Assembly (NCBI RefSeq): GCF_032250955.1 | Contig: NZ_JAVVES010000003.1 | Span: 1-64,000, forward strand | DNA length: 64,000 bases | DNA from: Sulfuriflexus sp032250955 | GTDB taxonomy: Bacteria; Pseudomonadota; Gammaproteobacteria; AKS1 | Direction: 5' to 3' | Shown here: piece after piece, positions 1-8,909 of the stretch | Numbering within the stretch: position 1 is the stretch's first letter | Layout of the letters: each line of letters begins with the position of its first letter | The notes under the pieces: model-generated | What the model was told of the DNA's origin: nothing | The model's input: the letters and a program-made list of their open reading frames with translations, nothing else | Databases searched by the model: none | Translations under genes and position numbers: made by a program

Positions 1-60
1 GTGGAGTACGAAGAACGAGCTACCGGTAATTAAATCGTCCGTTTTATTGGGGGAACCTCA

Positions 61-380
61 GAGTCGCGTGGGTGTGGTGATCTGCTGGAACAGCGGGCCG
101 CGACGTTGACAACCAGGTCACAAGTACCTGTATACAGCGACTCCGACCCCGATGGATTGAGGGGTCGGAGTCGCGCGGGTGTGGTGATTTGCTGGAACAA
201 CGGGCCGCGACGTTGACGACCAGGTCAAATGTACCTGTAGACAGCGACTCCGACCCCGATGGATTCTGGAACAGCGGGCCGTGACGTTGGCGACCAGGTC
301 AAAAGTACCTGTAGACAGCGACTCCGACCCCGATGGATTGAAATGCATCTGTAGGCAGCGACTCCGACCTCGCTGAATCC
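61..380. repeat. Tandem REP-like palindromic repeats
   Basis: Four copies of a unit containing CAGCGACTCCGACC begin near 135, 242, 316 and 356. The first three continue with CCGATGGATT and the fourth is diverged. A longer flanking block (GCTGGAAC, then CGGGCCG.GACGTTG, then CCAGGTCA, then GTACCTGTA) is repeated at about 85, 192 and 266. Between 137 and 174 the arms GCGACTCCGACCCC and GGGGTCGGAGTCGC form a perfect 14-bp stem with a 10-base loop. The style, with CCTGTAG followed by a GC-rich palindrome, resembles REP elements of gammaproteobacteria; that link is inference. No gene is seen in 1-455. The window edge may cut the array. Confidence 0.75.
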
Positions 381-386
381 AATTCA

Positions 387-420
387 CTCCGCGACCTTCG
401 CGTCTCGGCGCCTCTGCGTT
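387..420. repeat. Dispersed GC-rich repeat, copy 1
   Basis: The 17 bases CTCCGCGACCTTCGCGT (387-403), followed by a CGCCTCTGCGTT block, recur exactly at 39757-39773 between gap and pgk. It sits beside the tandem repeats, just past the 3' end of copA. It is probably a short dispersed intergenic element. Confidence 0.55.
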
Positions 421-455
421 GAGCTGTTAAAACCCATGCAGATATGGACATCGCA

Positions 456-2693
456 TTACACCTGATCCATCCTACTGGTTCGCTTATAAAAACGCAGACG
501 GTTGGCATTGGTGACCACCGTTACAGAAGACATGGCCATTGCAGCGCCGGCGACCACCGGGTTGAGGAGGATGTCCATGAGCGGGTAAAGTACGCCAGCA
601 GCCACGGGGATGCCGAGACTGTTATAGACAAAGGCACCGAACAGGTTCTGGCGGATATTGCGCACCGTCGCCCGCGAGATACCAATCGCATCACTGACGC
701 TCTGTAGTGAACCGCGGATCAGTGTCACATCAGCGCTCTCAATGGCAACATCGGTACCGGTGCCAATAGCAAAACCCACATCCGCCTGGGCCAGGGCCGG
801 GGCATCATTAATGCCGTCACCCACCATGCCGACGATTTCACCCCTCTTCTGCAGGGCGATGACCTGGGTGGCCTTGTCCTGCGGCAGGACCTCGGCAAGC
901 ACCGTATCGACGCCGACCTGTTTTGCTACCGCCTCGGCCGTGGCACGATTGTCACCGGTCAGCATGACCACATGTAAACCCAGTTGATGCAGCTTATCAA
1001 TCGCAGCTTTTGAATCTGCCTTTATCGGGTCACTGACCGCGATAATGCCGACGGCCTGTCCGTCGATGGCAAGGAACATCGGCGTCTGGGCCTGGCCCGC
1101 CATGTCCGCCGCCATATTTAACAACTCGTCGAGATCGATGTTGCGGCTTTCCATCAGGCGCTGGTTGCCAAATAAAAGTGTTTTGCCGTCAAGCGTTGCC
1201 CGGACACCCTGACCGGTGATGGCCTCGAAGCCCTCGACCTCCTGTAAATCCAGTGACCGCTCCCTTGCTGAAGTCAGGACAGCCTCGGCCAGCGGGTGCT
1301 CGGAACCCCGTTCCAGGCTGGCGGCCATCGTCAACAGGTCAGACTCTGTATGCTCACCCAGGACCTTTATCGCCGTTACCTGTGGACTGCCCGCCGTGAC
1401 CGTACCGGTCTTGTCGAGGACCACCGTGGTTAGCCGGCCGGCCTGTTGCAGGGCATCACCGTTGCGGATCAGGATGCCGAATTCGGCGGCCTTGCCAACG
1501 CCGACCATGATCGAGATCGGTGTCGCCAGACCCAGAGCGCAGGGACAGGCAATGATCAGCACCGTCATGGTGACGACCAGCATGTAACTGATCTTCGGAT
1601 CCGGGCCGACGTTATACCAGGCCAGGGCTGTCACTACGGCGATGATTAACACCGTTGGCACAAAGATGGCCGAGATACGGTCGGCGAGGCGGCCGATTGC
1701 CGGTTTGGAATTCTGGGCGGTACGCACCATGTCAATGATCTGCGCGAGCATGGTCTCGCTACCGATCTTCTTCGCCTGCATGAGGAAACTGCCGGTCTTG
1801 TTCAGGCTGCCACCGACCACCTCGTCGCCTACCTGTTTACTCACGGGAATGGGTTCGCCGGTAAGCATCGACTCATCGACACTGGAATGACCGTCGATGA
1901 GTACACCATCGACCGGGATCTTTTCCCCGGGCCGCACCCGCAGGGTTTCTTCCAGGCCGACTTCTTCGATGGGAATGTCCGACTCTTTGCCGTCACGGAT
2001 CACACGCGCAGTTTTTGGCTGCAACCCGATAAGGCGCTTGATCGCCTCCGAGGTCTTGCCGCGCGCACGCATCTCGAGTGCCGAACCAAAATTGATCAGG
2101 GCGATGATAATGGCTGCCGCTTCAAAGTAGACATGCTGTGCTGAAAGCGGCACGAGGGACGGCCAGAGGCTGATCAACATCGAATACAACCAGGCGCTGC
2201 CTGTACCCAGTGCGATCAGGGTATCCATGTTGGCGTTATGATTCCGAAAGGACTTCCATGCCCCCTTGAAGAAATTTCTGCCCGAGTAATAGAGCACAAA
2301 CAGGGTGATCAGGCCAACACCGATCCAGAAAGGCTGGTGTCCGGCAAGATCAGGCATTTTACCCAGCAACCCGGAGATAAACAGCGGCCCACCAACCACT
2401 GCCGCGACCAGGCTCTTGCGAATGAACTGCCGGAACTGCACATATTCCCCGGCCTCTTTGCTCTCGGCATCCTCGGCAGTCTTTAACTCGGCCGCCTCGT
2501 AACCGGCATCGGCCACGGCCTTAATCAAGGCGTCCACGGCAACATTACCCTGCACCTCAGCGGTATGCTCGGCAAAGTTCACACCCGCAGCGTCAACGCC
2601 GGCGACCTGTTGCAGTGCCTTTTCCACGCTCGCCACGCAACCGGCACAGCTCATGCCGCCTATAGACAGACGTATAGTTTTCGGTTTAGTCAT
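456..2693 (-). CDS. copA: Copper-exporting P1B-type ATPase
   Basis: A 745-residue heavy-metal P-type ATPase that exports Cu(I) from the cytoplasm at the cost of ATP. One N-terminal HMA domain carries GMSCAGC (Cys16 and Cys19). Transmembrane segments follow, with the metal-binding CPC motif (ACPCALGLATP, about residue 380), the phosphorylated DKTGT (about 425), an SEHPLAEA nucleotide-binding motif and GDGINDAPALAQADVG (about 624). The start at 2693 gives the usual N-terminus MTKPKTIRLS; the open frame continues upstream but that part is not family-like. It is the last gene of the copper operon, 141 bp after copZ. The CPC motif and context favour Cu(I) over Zn or Cd; Ag(I) export is also possible. 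Confidence 0.95.
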   Translation of the reverse strand: MTKPKTIRLSIGGMSCAGCVASVEKALQQVAGVDAAGVNFAEHTAEVQGNVAVDALIKAVADAGYEAAELKTAEDAESKEAGEYVQFRQFIRKSLVAAVVGGPLFISGLLGKMPDLAGHQPFWIGVGLITLFVLYYSGRNFFKGAWKSFRNHNANMDTLIALGTGSAWLYSMLISLWPSLVPLSAQHVYFEAAAIIIALINFGSALEMRARGKTSEAIKRLIGLQPKTARVIRDGKESDIPIEEVGLEETLRVRPGEKIPVDGVLIDGHSSVDESMLTGEPIPVSKQVGDEVVGGSLNKTGSFLMQAKKIGSETMLAQIIDMVRTAQNSKPAIGRLADRISAIFVPTVLIIAVVTALAWYNVGPDPKISYMLVVTMTVLIIACPCALGLATPISIMVGVGKAAEFGILIRNGDALQQAGRLTTVVLDKTGTVTAGSPQVTAIKVLGEHTESDLLTMAASLERGSEHPLAEAVLTSARERSLDLQEVEGFEAITGQGVRATLDGKTLLFGNQRLMESRNIDLDELLNMAADMAGQAQTPMFLAIDGQAVGIIAVSDPIKADSKAAIDKLHQLGLHVVMLTGDNRATAEAVAKQVGVDTVLAEVLPQDKATQVIALQKRGEIVGMVGDGINDAPALAQADVGFAIGTGTDVAIESADVTLIRGSLQSVSDAIGISRATVRNIRQNLFGAFVYNSLGIPVAAGVLYPLMDILLNPVVAGAAMAMSSVTVVTNANRLRFYKRTSRMDQV

Positions 2694-2834
2694 AATGGTA
2701 TGTAAATAACGTTTGCCCTGATAAGAGGCGACAGTGGAATGACGGCGTGATGATAATTGACCTGCCCTCTTCGGCAAGGCACAGGTCCGGGCAATACGCT
2801 GTCGCCGCCACGGCAAGCACAATAACGGCGATGG

Positions 2835-3038
2835 CTAGGCCGGCACAGCAGGATAACCGGCATCGGTGACCGCTTTCGCCAGCACCCCGGCATCGGCCTG
2901 GCCGGTGATCACGGCGCTGGCATTATCGAGGCTGACCTCAACCGACTCGACGCCGGCCTGTGCTCGCAGGACCTGCTCGACAGTCGCCACGCAACCACCG
3001 CATTTCATACCTGATATGCTGAGCCTTGTCTCGGCCAT
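2835..3038 (-). CDS. copZ: CopZ-like heavy-metal-associated chaperone
   Basis: A 67-residue free HMA domain, the usual size for CopZ or Atx1 copper chaperones. The metal site is GMKCGGC near residue 10, and the C-terminal DAGYPA is typical of the fold. It should deliver Cu(I) to CopA, whose own HMA domain it resembles. It lies 19 bp after the DUF302 gene and upstream of copA in one minus-strand operon. A chaperone for other soft metals cannot be excluded. Confidence 0.9.
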   Translation of the reverse strand: MAETRLSISGMKCGGCVATVEQVLRAQAGVESVEVSLDNASAVITGQADAGVLAKAVTDAGYPAVPA

Positions 3039-3057
3039 GACATTTTCTCCCGGTTGA

Positions 3058-3444
3058 TTATTTCAAGGCGTCACGCACACGTTCTAGCTTTTCCTTTACC
3101 TGGCCGGCGAGTGCTTCAACTTCCGGGCGGTTAACCAGCTGCAGGACAGCGGCCGGGTCCATGAAGGCCACGGTAACAGAGCCATTCTCTTCTTCACGTA
3201 CCAGCACGTTACAAGGCAGCAACAGACCGATATCCGGTTCGGCATCGATGGCCTGGTTGGCGAGTCCCGGGTTACAGGCACCCAGGATGGTATAGGGACG
3301 CTTGTCGATATCGAGTTTCTTTTTCAGGGTGGCCTTGACATCGATCTCGGTCAAGACGCCGAAACCTTCCTTTTGCAACTCTTCGGTGACGCGAGTGATT
3401 GCATCGTCAAACTTGTCCGTAACTGTGACTGAAAAACCGTACAT
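3058..3444 (-). CDS. DUF302 family protein
   Basis: A 128-residue protein with the DUF302 pattern: an N-terminal strand-helix unit (GFSVTV then FDDAITRVTEEL), YTILGACNPGLANQAI in the middle, LLLPCNVLVREE and a VAFMDP segment. There is no signal peptide, so it is probably cytoplasmic. DUF302 proteins often sit beside metal and redox genes, and their biochemical role is unknown. One conserved Cys in GACNP and one in LLPCN could bind metal; that is inference. It is expressed with the copper genes and preceded by a GGAG ribosome site. Confidence 0.85.
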   Translation of the reverse strand: MYGFSVTVTDKFDDAITRVTEELQKEGFGVLTEIDVKATLKKKLDIDKRPYTILGACNPGLANQAIDAEPDIGLLLPCNVLVREEENGSVTVAFMDPAAVLQLVNRPEVEALAGQVKEKLERVRDALK

Positions 3445-3526
3445 ATCGTTCTCCTGAAAAATATTGAAAATAATGAGGCAGATGCCAGACCTGCAAGTGT
3501 ACCGCCTCGGACGAGAGACTCAATGC

Positions 3527-3649
3527 CTAATCGTCCTTGCCGCCTTTTCCTGTCAACAAACTCACGATGACAAGGATAATCAAGCCCCAGAACAGCAGGC
3601 CAAATCCCCAGTGCCCCAGACCAAAAGTAAACCAGATGCTGTCATGCAT
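3527..3649 (-). CDS. 40-residue single-span membrane peptide
   Basis: A small gene reading MHDSIWFTFGLGHWGFG, then a hydrophobic span LLFWGLIILVIVSLL, then the charged tail TGKGGKDD and a TAG stop. A good ribosome site (GGAG, 7 bases before ATG) supports it. It sits 12 bp after the cytochrome gene in the copper operon. The shape, with a Gly/Trp/His-rich N-terminus, one helix and a basic/acidic tail, resembles small SHOCT-like or assembly peptides found in copper and oxidase operons. It may help assemble the membrane complex or the cytochrome, but the function is not known. Confidence 0.7.
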   Translation of the reverse strand: MHDSIWFTFGLGHWGFGLLFWGLIILVIVSLLTGKGGKDD

Positions 3650-3661
3650 AATATTTCTCCT

Positions 3662-4153
3662 TCATTGTTTACGTTTACGTGCCCGTTGATCGATGTCATA
3701 CCATGCTGCATAGGCCTCGTCGGGCCATTGCGACTGAAACCAGGCAATCACGGCATTGATGTCCGCGTCGCTGAGCTTGTCCTTCCAGGCAGGCATACTG
3801 CCGCCGATAGCCTGCGTGCCGTGGCGAATCGTATAGCGCAGGGCTCTTAGCGGGTGATGCCAGGTATGCCCGCCGCCTGTCAGCGGCGGCGGCGGAAAGC
3901 GGTCATCAGCATCACGCTGTCGCCAGTTCGGCGCGCCTTCACCCTTGACGCCATGACAGGCCGCGCAATTCTGCTCGTAGACCTCGGCACCACGCCTTAA
4001 CTGCGCGATGTCAAAATTACGTGCAGGCACCGCAGGCTCCTGTGTTGGCGGTGTCGCAGGCTGTTGTGCTGTCTCATTTTTAGCGTCGTTGGCGGGTTGA
4101 CCGCAGGCCACCAACAGCACACTGGCCGCGATGACTATAACCATTTGTCTCAT
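3662..4153 (-). CDS. Lipoprotein c-type cytochrome
   Basis: A 163-residue monohaem cytochrome c. A short signal peptide ends in a lipobox (LLVAC, Cys17), followed by a Pro/Gln-rich linker. The cytochrome domain has the haem site CAACH and a likely distal Met in GGSMPAW. Its start overlaps the cusA stop by 4 bases (ATGA), so translation is probably coupled to the efflux pump. Cytochromes of this type are seen beside cus genes in several autotrophic proteobacteria; a role in periplasmic Cu(I) or electron handling is inference. Confidence 0.88.
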   Translation of the reverse strand: MRQMVIVIAASVLLVACGQPANDAKNETAQQPATPPTQEPAVPARNFDIAQLRRGAEVYEQNCAACHGVKGEGAPNWRQRDADDRFPPPPLTGGGHTWHHPLRALRYTIRHGTQAIGGSMPAWKDKLSDADINAVIAWFQSQWPDEAYAAWYDIDQRARKRKQ

Positions 4154-7100
4154 ATCTTTGCCTCTTCAAGTCCACGCCGCTTCCAGACCAGGAAGACGGC
4201 CGGGATGACCACCAGGGTCAGCAAGGTGGCGGTAACCATACCCCCGACCATGGGTGCCGCAATGCGGCTCATGACCTCGGAGCCGGTCCCCCCACCGAGC
4301 ATAATCGGCAGCAGGCCGGCAATGATCGCCGCCACGGTCATCATGATCGGGCGTACGCGTAACAGCGCCCCTTCGATAACCGCCTCGCGTAATTCAGCCA
4401 GGCTCATGACGCGACCGGCATCAATAGCCTGGTTCCGTTTCTGGTTGTAGGCGATATTGAGGTAGACCAGCATGAGCACGCCGATCTCGACCGCCACCCC
4501 GGCGAGAGCAATAAAGCCCACGCCAACGGCTACCGAGAGATTGTACTCCAGCAGGTAGAGTAACCAGCCGCCGCCGACCAGCGCGACAGGCAGGGTCCCC
4601 ATAATAATGAATACCTCGATGAAGTTCCTGAAGTTCAGATACAACAACAGCATGATAATGGCCAGCGTCAATGGCCCGACAATGGTCAGCTTGTTGATGG
4701 CCCGTTCCATGTATTCGTACTGACCCGACCAGCTGATCGAATAACCGGCCGGCAGCTTCACACCATTGGCTACGGCAAGTTTGGCCTCATTCACATAGGA
4801 GGCAATATCACTGCTATCGATCGAGACATAGATCCAGCCATTCAGGCGTGCATTTTCACTCTTGATCATAGCCGGGCCACCTTCGATCTCGATACTCGCG
4901 ACTTGTGATAGCGGCACATGCGCGCCCATCGGTGTTACCAGTGGCAGGTTACGGATCTTCTCCAGCGAGTCACGCACACCCTGCGGGTAACGGATATTCA
5001 CCGGGTAACGCTCCAGGCCTTCCACTGACTGGGTGACGTTCAGGCCGCCGACCGCGGTACTGACGACATCCTGGATATCCATGATGTTCAGTCCCAGGCG
5101 GGCACTGGCAACGCGATCAATATCTATCGTGACATAACGGCCACCGGCAACGCGCTCGGCATACACTGAGGCGGTTCCCGGTACCTTATTCATAACCGCC
5201 TCGATGTCCTTGCCGATATCCTGGATCACATTCAGGTCAGGGCCGGCGACCTTGATACCGATCGGGGTCTTGATACCGGTTGCAAGCATATCGATACGCA
5301 CCTTGATCGGCGGTAGCCACGAGTTGGCCATGCTCGGGTATTTCACAAGACTATCCAGCTCCCGAACGATATCTTCGCGCGTCATTCCTTCACGCCATTG
5401 CTCTTCCGGTTTTAACTGAATGATGGTTTCGATCATGGTCAGTGGTGCCGGGTCGGTCGCGGTATCGGCACGCCCGACCTTGCCGAATACCGATTTCACT
5501 TCAGGCAGGGTACGGATCAATTTGTCAGTCTGCTGCAGGATTTCGCCGGCCTTACCAATCGATACGGCAGGAAAGGTTGACGGCATGTATAACAAATCGC
5601 CTTCATCCAGTGTCGGCATGAATTCGCCCCCCAGTTTCGTGACCGGCCAGATACCGATGACAGTTATCAGCAGGCCTGCCAGCAGCACTGATTTGGGTCG
5701 CCGTAAGACAAAGTTAATCACCGGTTTGTAGGTGGCCACCAGCACACGGTTCACCGGGTTCTTGTGCTCCGGCGTGATGTGCCCACGAATTAACAAACCC
5801 ATGAGCACCGGCACCAGCGTGATCGACAATGCCGCCGCCGCCGCCATCGCATAGGTCTTGGTATAGGCCAGCGGCGCGAACATCCGCCCCTCCTGCGCCT
5901 CGAGGGTAAACACCGGCAGGAAGCTCAGGGTAATAATCAAGAGCGAGAAGAATAACGGTGGGCCGACTTCCGAGGCGGCATCACCCATGATCCGCCAACG
6001 GTTCTTGTCGGTCAGTTCTTCTTTCTCGAGGTGCTTGTGCACATTCTCGACCATGACAATCGCCGCATCGACCATCGCCCCGATCGCAATGGCAATGCCG
6101 CCAAGCGACATGATGTTGGCGTTAATGCCCTGTGACTCCATGACGATGAAGGCCGCCAGAATGCCGACCGGCAAACTGATAATAATCACCAGTGCGGAGC
6201 GGAAGTGAAACAGAAACAGGGCACACACGAGGGCCACAACGATAAACTCTTCAATGAGTTTGTAATTGAGATTACTGACTGCCCGTTCAATCAGGGAGGA
6301 ACGGTCATAGGTCGTGACAATCTCGACACCCGCCGGTAAGCCGCTCTGCAACTGCCTGAGCTTATCCTTCACACCCTGGATCGTGGTCAGGGCGTTTTCA
6401 CCAAAGCGCATAATGATGATGCCGCCAACGACTTCACCCTCGCCGTTGAGTTCAGCAATCCCCCGCCGCATCTGTGGACCAATGCGAATATCGGCAACAT
6501 CCTTGAGCAGGATTGGCGTGCCCTGCTCGTTCATGCCCAGCGGTACACTTTCCAGATCCTCGACACCCGTGATGTAGCCGGTGGCGCGTACCATGTACTC
6601 GGCCTCGGCCATCTCGATCACTGCGCCCCCGACCTCCTGATTGGCACGCTGGATCGCATTTTTCACCCTGGCCAGCGGAATGTTATAGGCGCGTAACCGG
6701 TTCGGGTCGAGCACAACCTGGTACTGGCGCACCATGCCGCCGATCGTGGCGACCTCGGATACTCCCGGCACGGTCTGCAACTCGTATTTCAGGAACCAGT
6801 CCTGCAGACTGCGCAACTGGGCAAGGTCATTCTTGCCGGTGCGATCGACCAGCGCATATTCATAGATCCAGCCCACACCGGTAGCATCCGGCCCCAGTGC
6901 CGGGCGTGCCTGCCGGGGCAGGCGCGATTCGACCTGGCTCAGGTATTCGAGCACCCGCGAGCGCGCCCAATATGGGTCAGTGCCATCCTTGAATATGATG
7001 TAGACATACGAATCACCGAAGAAGGAATAGCCGCGCACCGTGACCGCGCCCGGCACCGACAACATGGCCGTGGTCAGGGGATACGTCACCTGGTCCTCGA

Positions 7101-7281
7101 CCACCTGCGGAGCCTGCCCCGGATAAGTCGTCTTGATGATGACCTGTACGTCGGACAGATCCGGGATCGCGTCAAGCGGGGTCTTCTTGACCGCATACAC
7201 ACCCCAGCCAATCAACATGGCGGTCAACAACAGGACCAGGAAGCGGTTGGCAATAGACCATCTGATTATTTTTCCGATCAT
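4150..7281 (-). CDS. cusA: CusA/SilA-type RND copper/silver efflux pump
   Basis: A 1043-residue inner-membrane RND pump of the heavy-metal (HME) class, driven by the proton gradient. It has the typical N-terminus (first helix, then TPLDAIPDLSDVQV) and LGGIAIAIGAMVDAAIVMVE in the TM4 region with proton-relay acids. The Cu/Ag-class periplasmic methionine segments are present: DLLYMPSTFPAVSI, MIETIIQLKPEEQW and IDMLATGIKTPIGIKV, matching the metal-path methionines of E. coli CusA. It follows cusB by 11 bp. The length is normal and no frame damage is seen. Confidence 0.95.
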   Translation of the reverse strand: MIGKIIRWSIANRFLVLLLTAMLIGWGVYAVKKTPLDAIPDLSDVQVIIKTTYPGQAPQVVEDQVTYPLTTAMLSVPGAVTVRGYSFFGDSYVYIIFKDGTDPYWARSRVLEYLSQVESRLPRQARPALGPDATGVGWIYEYALVDRTGKNDLAQLRSLQDWFLKYELQTVPGVSEVATIGGMVRQYQVVLDPNRLRAYNIPLARVKNAIQRANQEVGGAVIEMAEAEYMVRATGYITGVEDLESVPLGMNEQGTPILLKDVADIRIGPQMRRGIAELNGEGEVVGGIIIMRFGENALTTIQGVKDKLRQLQSGLPAGVEIVTTYDRSSLIERAVSNLNYKLIEEFIVVALVCALFLFHFRSALVIIISLPVGILAAFIVMESQGINANIMSLGGIAIAIGAMVDAAIVMVENVHKHLEKEELTDKNRWRIMGDAASEVGPPLFFSLLIITLSFLPVFTLEAQEGRMFAPLAYTKTYAMAAAAALSITLVPVLMGLLIRGHITPEHKNPVNRVLVATYKPVINFVLRRPKSVLLAGLLITVIGIWPVTKLGGEFMPTLDEGDLLYMPSTFPAVSIGKAGEILQQTDKLIRTLPEVKSVFGKVGRADTATDPAPLTMIETIIQLKPEEQWREGMTREDIVRELDSLVKYPSMANSWLPPIKVRIDMLATGIKTPIGIKVAGPDLNVIQDIGKDIEAVMNKVPGTASVYAERVAGGRYVTIDIDRVASARLGLNIMDIQDVVSTAVGGLNVTQSVEGLERYPVNIRYPQGVRDSLEKIRNLPLVTPMGAHVPLSQVASIEIEGGPAMIKSENARLNGWIYVSIDSSDIASYVNEAKLAVANGVKLPAGYSISWSGQYEYMERAINKLTIVGPLTLAIIMLLLYLNFRNFIEVFIIMGTLPVALVGGGWLLYLLEYNLSVAVGVGFIALAGVAVEIGVLMLVYLNIAYNQKRNQAIDAGRVMSLAELREAVIEGALLRVRPIMMTVAAIIAGLLPIMLGGGTGSEVMSRIAAPMVGGMVTATLLTLVVIPAVFLVWKRRGLEEAKI

Positions 7282-7292
7282 AGCCGCGCCCC

Positions 7293-8909
7293 TTATTCCG
7301 CAACCGGGCGGATGGCTTCGATAATATAGGTATCGTCTTTCTCAACCATATCGAATTCAATCACCTGCCCCGGCTGCAAGCCCTCCAGGCTCACCGCCTC
7401 ATCAACGCGAAAGTCCATGGTCATGTCCGGCCAGCCCAGCGCGGGAATCGGTTCATGCGACACATTGATCTTTTTCTCATCCGGCATAAGTTCACGCAAC
7501 ACGCCCTTGCCGGTGATGGTTTTTGAATCCGGCATGTTCTCTTGCATATCCATATCGGTCTGCGTTTCCGGCTCACTCATGCGGTTCAGGCCGGCCTTGA
7601 TGCTAGCCTCGGAGTCGAGCAGGAACTGCGCCGAAGTCACCACTTCTTCATGACCCTTGAGCCCTTTCCGAATTTCAACACGCCCACCGGATTCTATACC
7701 GCTGACCACATCGCGGGGGACAAAACGGCCTTCACCAAGACTGATGATGACGCGTTCGCCTTCACCGGTACGGATCAGGGCCTCGCGCGGGATGCTCACC
7801 ACATCCTGTTCCGCGCCACCGAAAACTGTGACATTGACGAACATGTTCGGTTTCAGGGATTCATCGGGGTTTTCAAAACGCAGACGTGCCCGTAAGGTGC
7901 GCGTCTTCGGGTCAAGACTCGGGTAGACGTATTCCACCGTGCCTTCCCAGGTGCGTCCAGGCAGGTAAGAGACGGTGATCTCGGCGGGTTTACCCGCTTT
8001 CACCCAGTTGGCCTGACGCTCGAAGACCTCGACCTGAATCCAGATAGTGGACAGGTCAGCGAGGGCCATTATTTCCATCTGCGGTTTGACGAACATGCCT
8101 TCGCGCGCATTGAGTTTGGCGACAATGCCATCCTGGCTGGCGCGTATCTTAATCAGCTGTTCGGCCTTCCGGGTCTTTTTGATCATGTCGATCTGTTGCT
8201 CGTCAACACCGAGTGCACGCAGGCGGTCATGTGACGCGGCCAGCAAGCGCTGGTTATTACTCCGCAGGGCCTGCAGGTATTCATCCTGGGCATTGACCAG
8301 TGTCGGCGAGTACAGTTCGAACAACAGGTCGCCTTTTTTGACACGCGCACCTTGCGACTTCACAACAAGCGTGTTGATCCAGCCTTCGGTCCGCAGGTGC
8401 ACATGGCTGATCCTGTTCTCATCAAAGTCAACATAACCGACCGTATCAACGCGCTTCCAGAGTTTTCCACGCTCGGCTTTTGCTGTTCTTACGCCCAGAT
8501 TTTGAACAATCGCCGGTGAGATGGTAATGGCGTTATCATCGCCGCCTTCCTCACCGTAGAACGGGATCAAGTCCATACCCATCGGTGACTTGCCCGGACC
8601 CTCCTGACGAAAGTTAGGGTCCATTGGTGCGACCCAATAAAGAATCTTTTTCTCTTTTGGTTTCTCGGCTTCTTTTTCGACCAGTGTCATACCGCAGATC
8701 GGGCAGTTGCCCGGTTCATCCTGCACAATGTTCGAGTGCATCGGGCAGACATACTTCGGGTCGAAGTGTTTCTCCGCATGTTCGATGGCCGTTTCCTCCT
8801 GCATGCCGTCAGCAGCCGGTGCCTGGTCGCTGCTATCACAGGCCACCAGTGAAACAGACAGCGCTATGGCACTGATCAGTAATGTGTATCGCTTTATCAT
8901 TGTGTGCAT
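7293..8909 (-). CDS. cusB: CusB-like adaptor with N-terminal metal site and fused CusF domain
   Basis: A 538-residue periplasmic membrane-fusion lipoprotein (lipobox LVAC near residue 24). A heavy-metal-binding segment follows (YVCPMHSNIVQ then CPICGM, about 52-78), then YWVAPMDPNF and SPMGMDLIPFY, which precede the adaptor hairpin, lipoyl and barrel parts. The last 80 residues form a CusF-like domain with SHEPIPALGWPDMTMDF, keeping the His, Trp and two Met residues that hold Cu(I) in CusF. E. coli makes CusF as a separate protein. The start at 8909 has GGAG at 7 bases and overlaps the cusC stop (TAATG); a start at 8900 is less well placed. It bridges CusA and CusC and loads copper. Confidence 0.92.
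   Translation of the reverse strand: MHTMIKRYTLLISAIALSVSLVACDSSDQAPAADGMQEETAIEHAEKHFDPKYVCPMHSNIVQDEPGNCPICGMTLVEKEAEKPKEKKILYWVAPMDPNFRQEGPGKSPMGMDLIPFYGEEGGDDNAITISPAIVQNLGVRTAKAERGKLWKRVDTVGYVDFDENRISHVHLRTEGWINTLVVKSQGARVKKGDLLFELYSPTLVNAQDEYLQALRSNNQRLLAASHDRLRALGVDEQQIDMIKKTRKAEQLIKIRASQDGIVAKLNAREGMFVKPQMEIMALADLSTIWIQVEVFERQANWVKAGKPAEITVSYLPGRTWEGTVEYVYPSLDPKTRTLRARLRFENPDESLKPNMFVNVTVFGGAEQDVVSIPREALIRTGEGERVIISLGEGRFVPRDVVSGIESGGRVEIRKGLKGHEEVVTSAQFLLDSEASIKAGLNRMSEPETQTDMDMQENMPDSKTITGKGVLRELMPDEKKINVSHEPIPALGWPDMTMDFRVDEAVSLEGLQPGQVIEFDMVEKDDTYIIEAIRPVAE

Noticed and set aside
61..380. Possible CRISPR array or integron attC sites
   Set aside because: Spacing is 107, 74 and 40 bp, flanks are repeated too, and there is no cas or integrase gene.
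3464..3850. Plus-strand 128-codon frame over the cytochrome gene
   Set aside because: It is antisense to the 40-residue peptide and cytochrome genes, which have ribosome sites and clear motifs.
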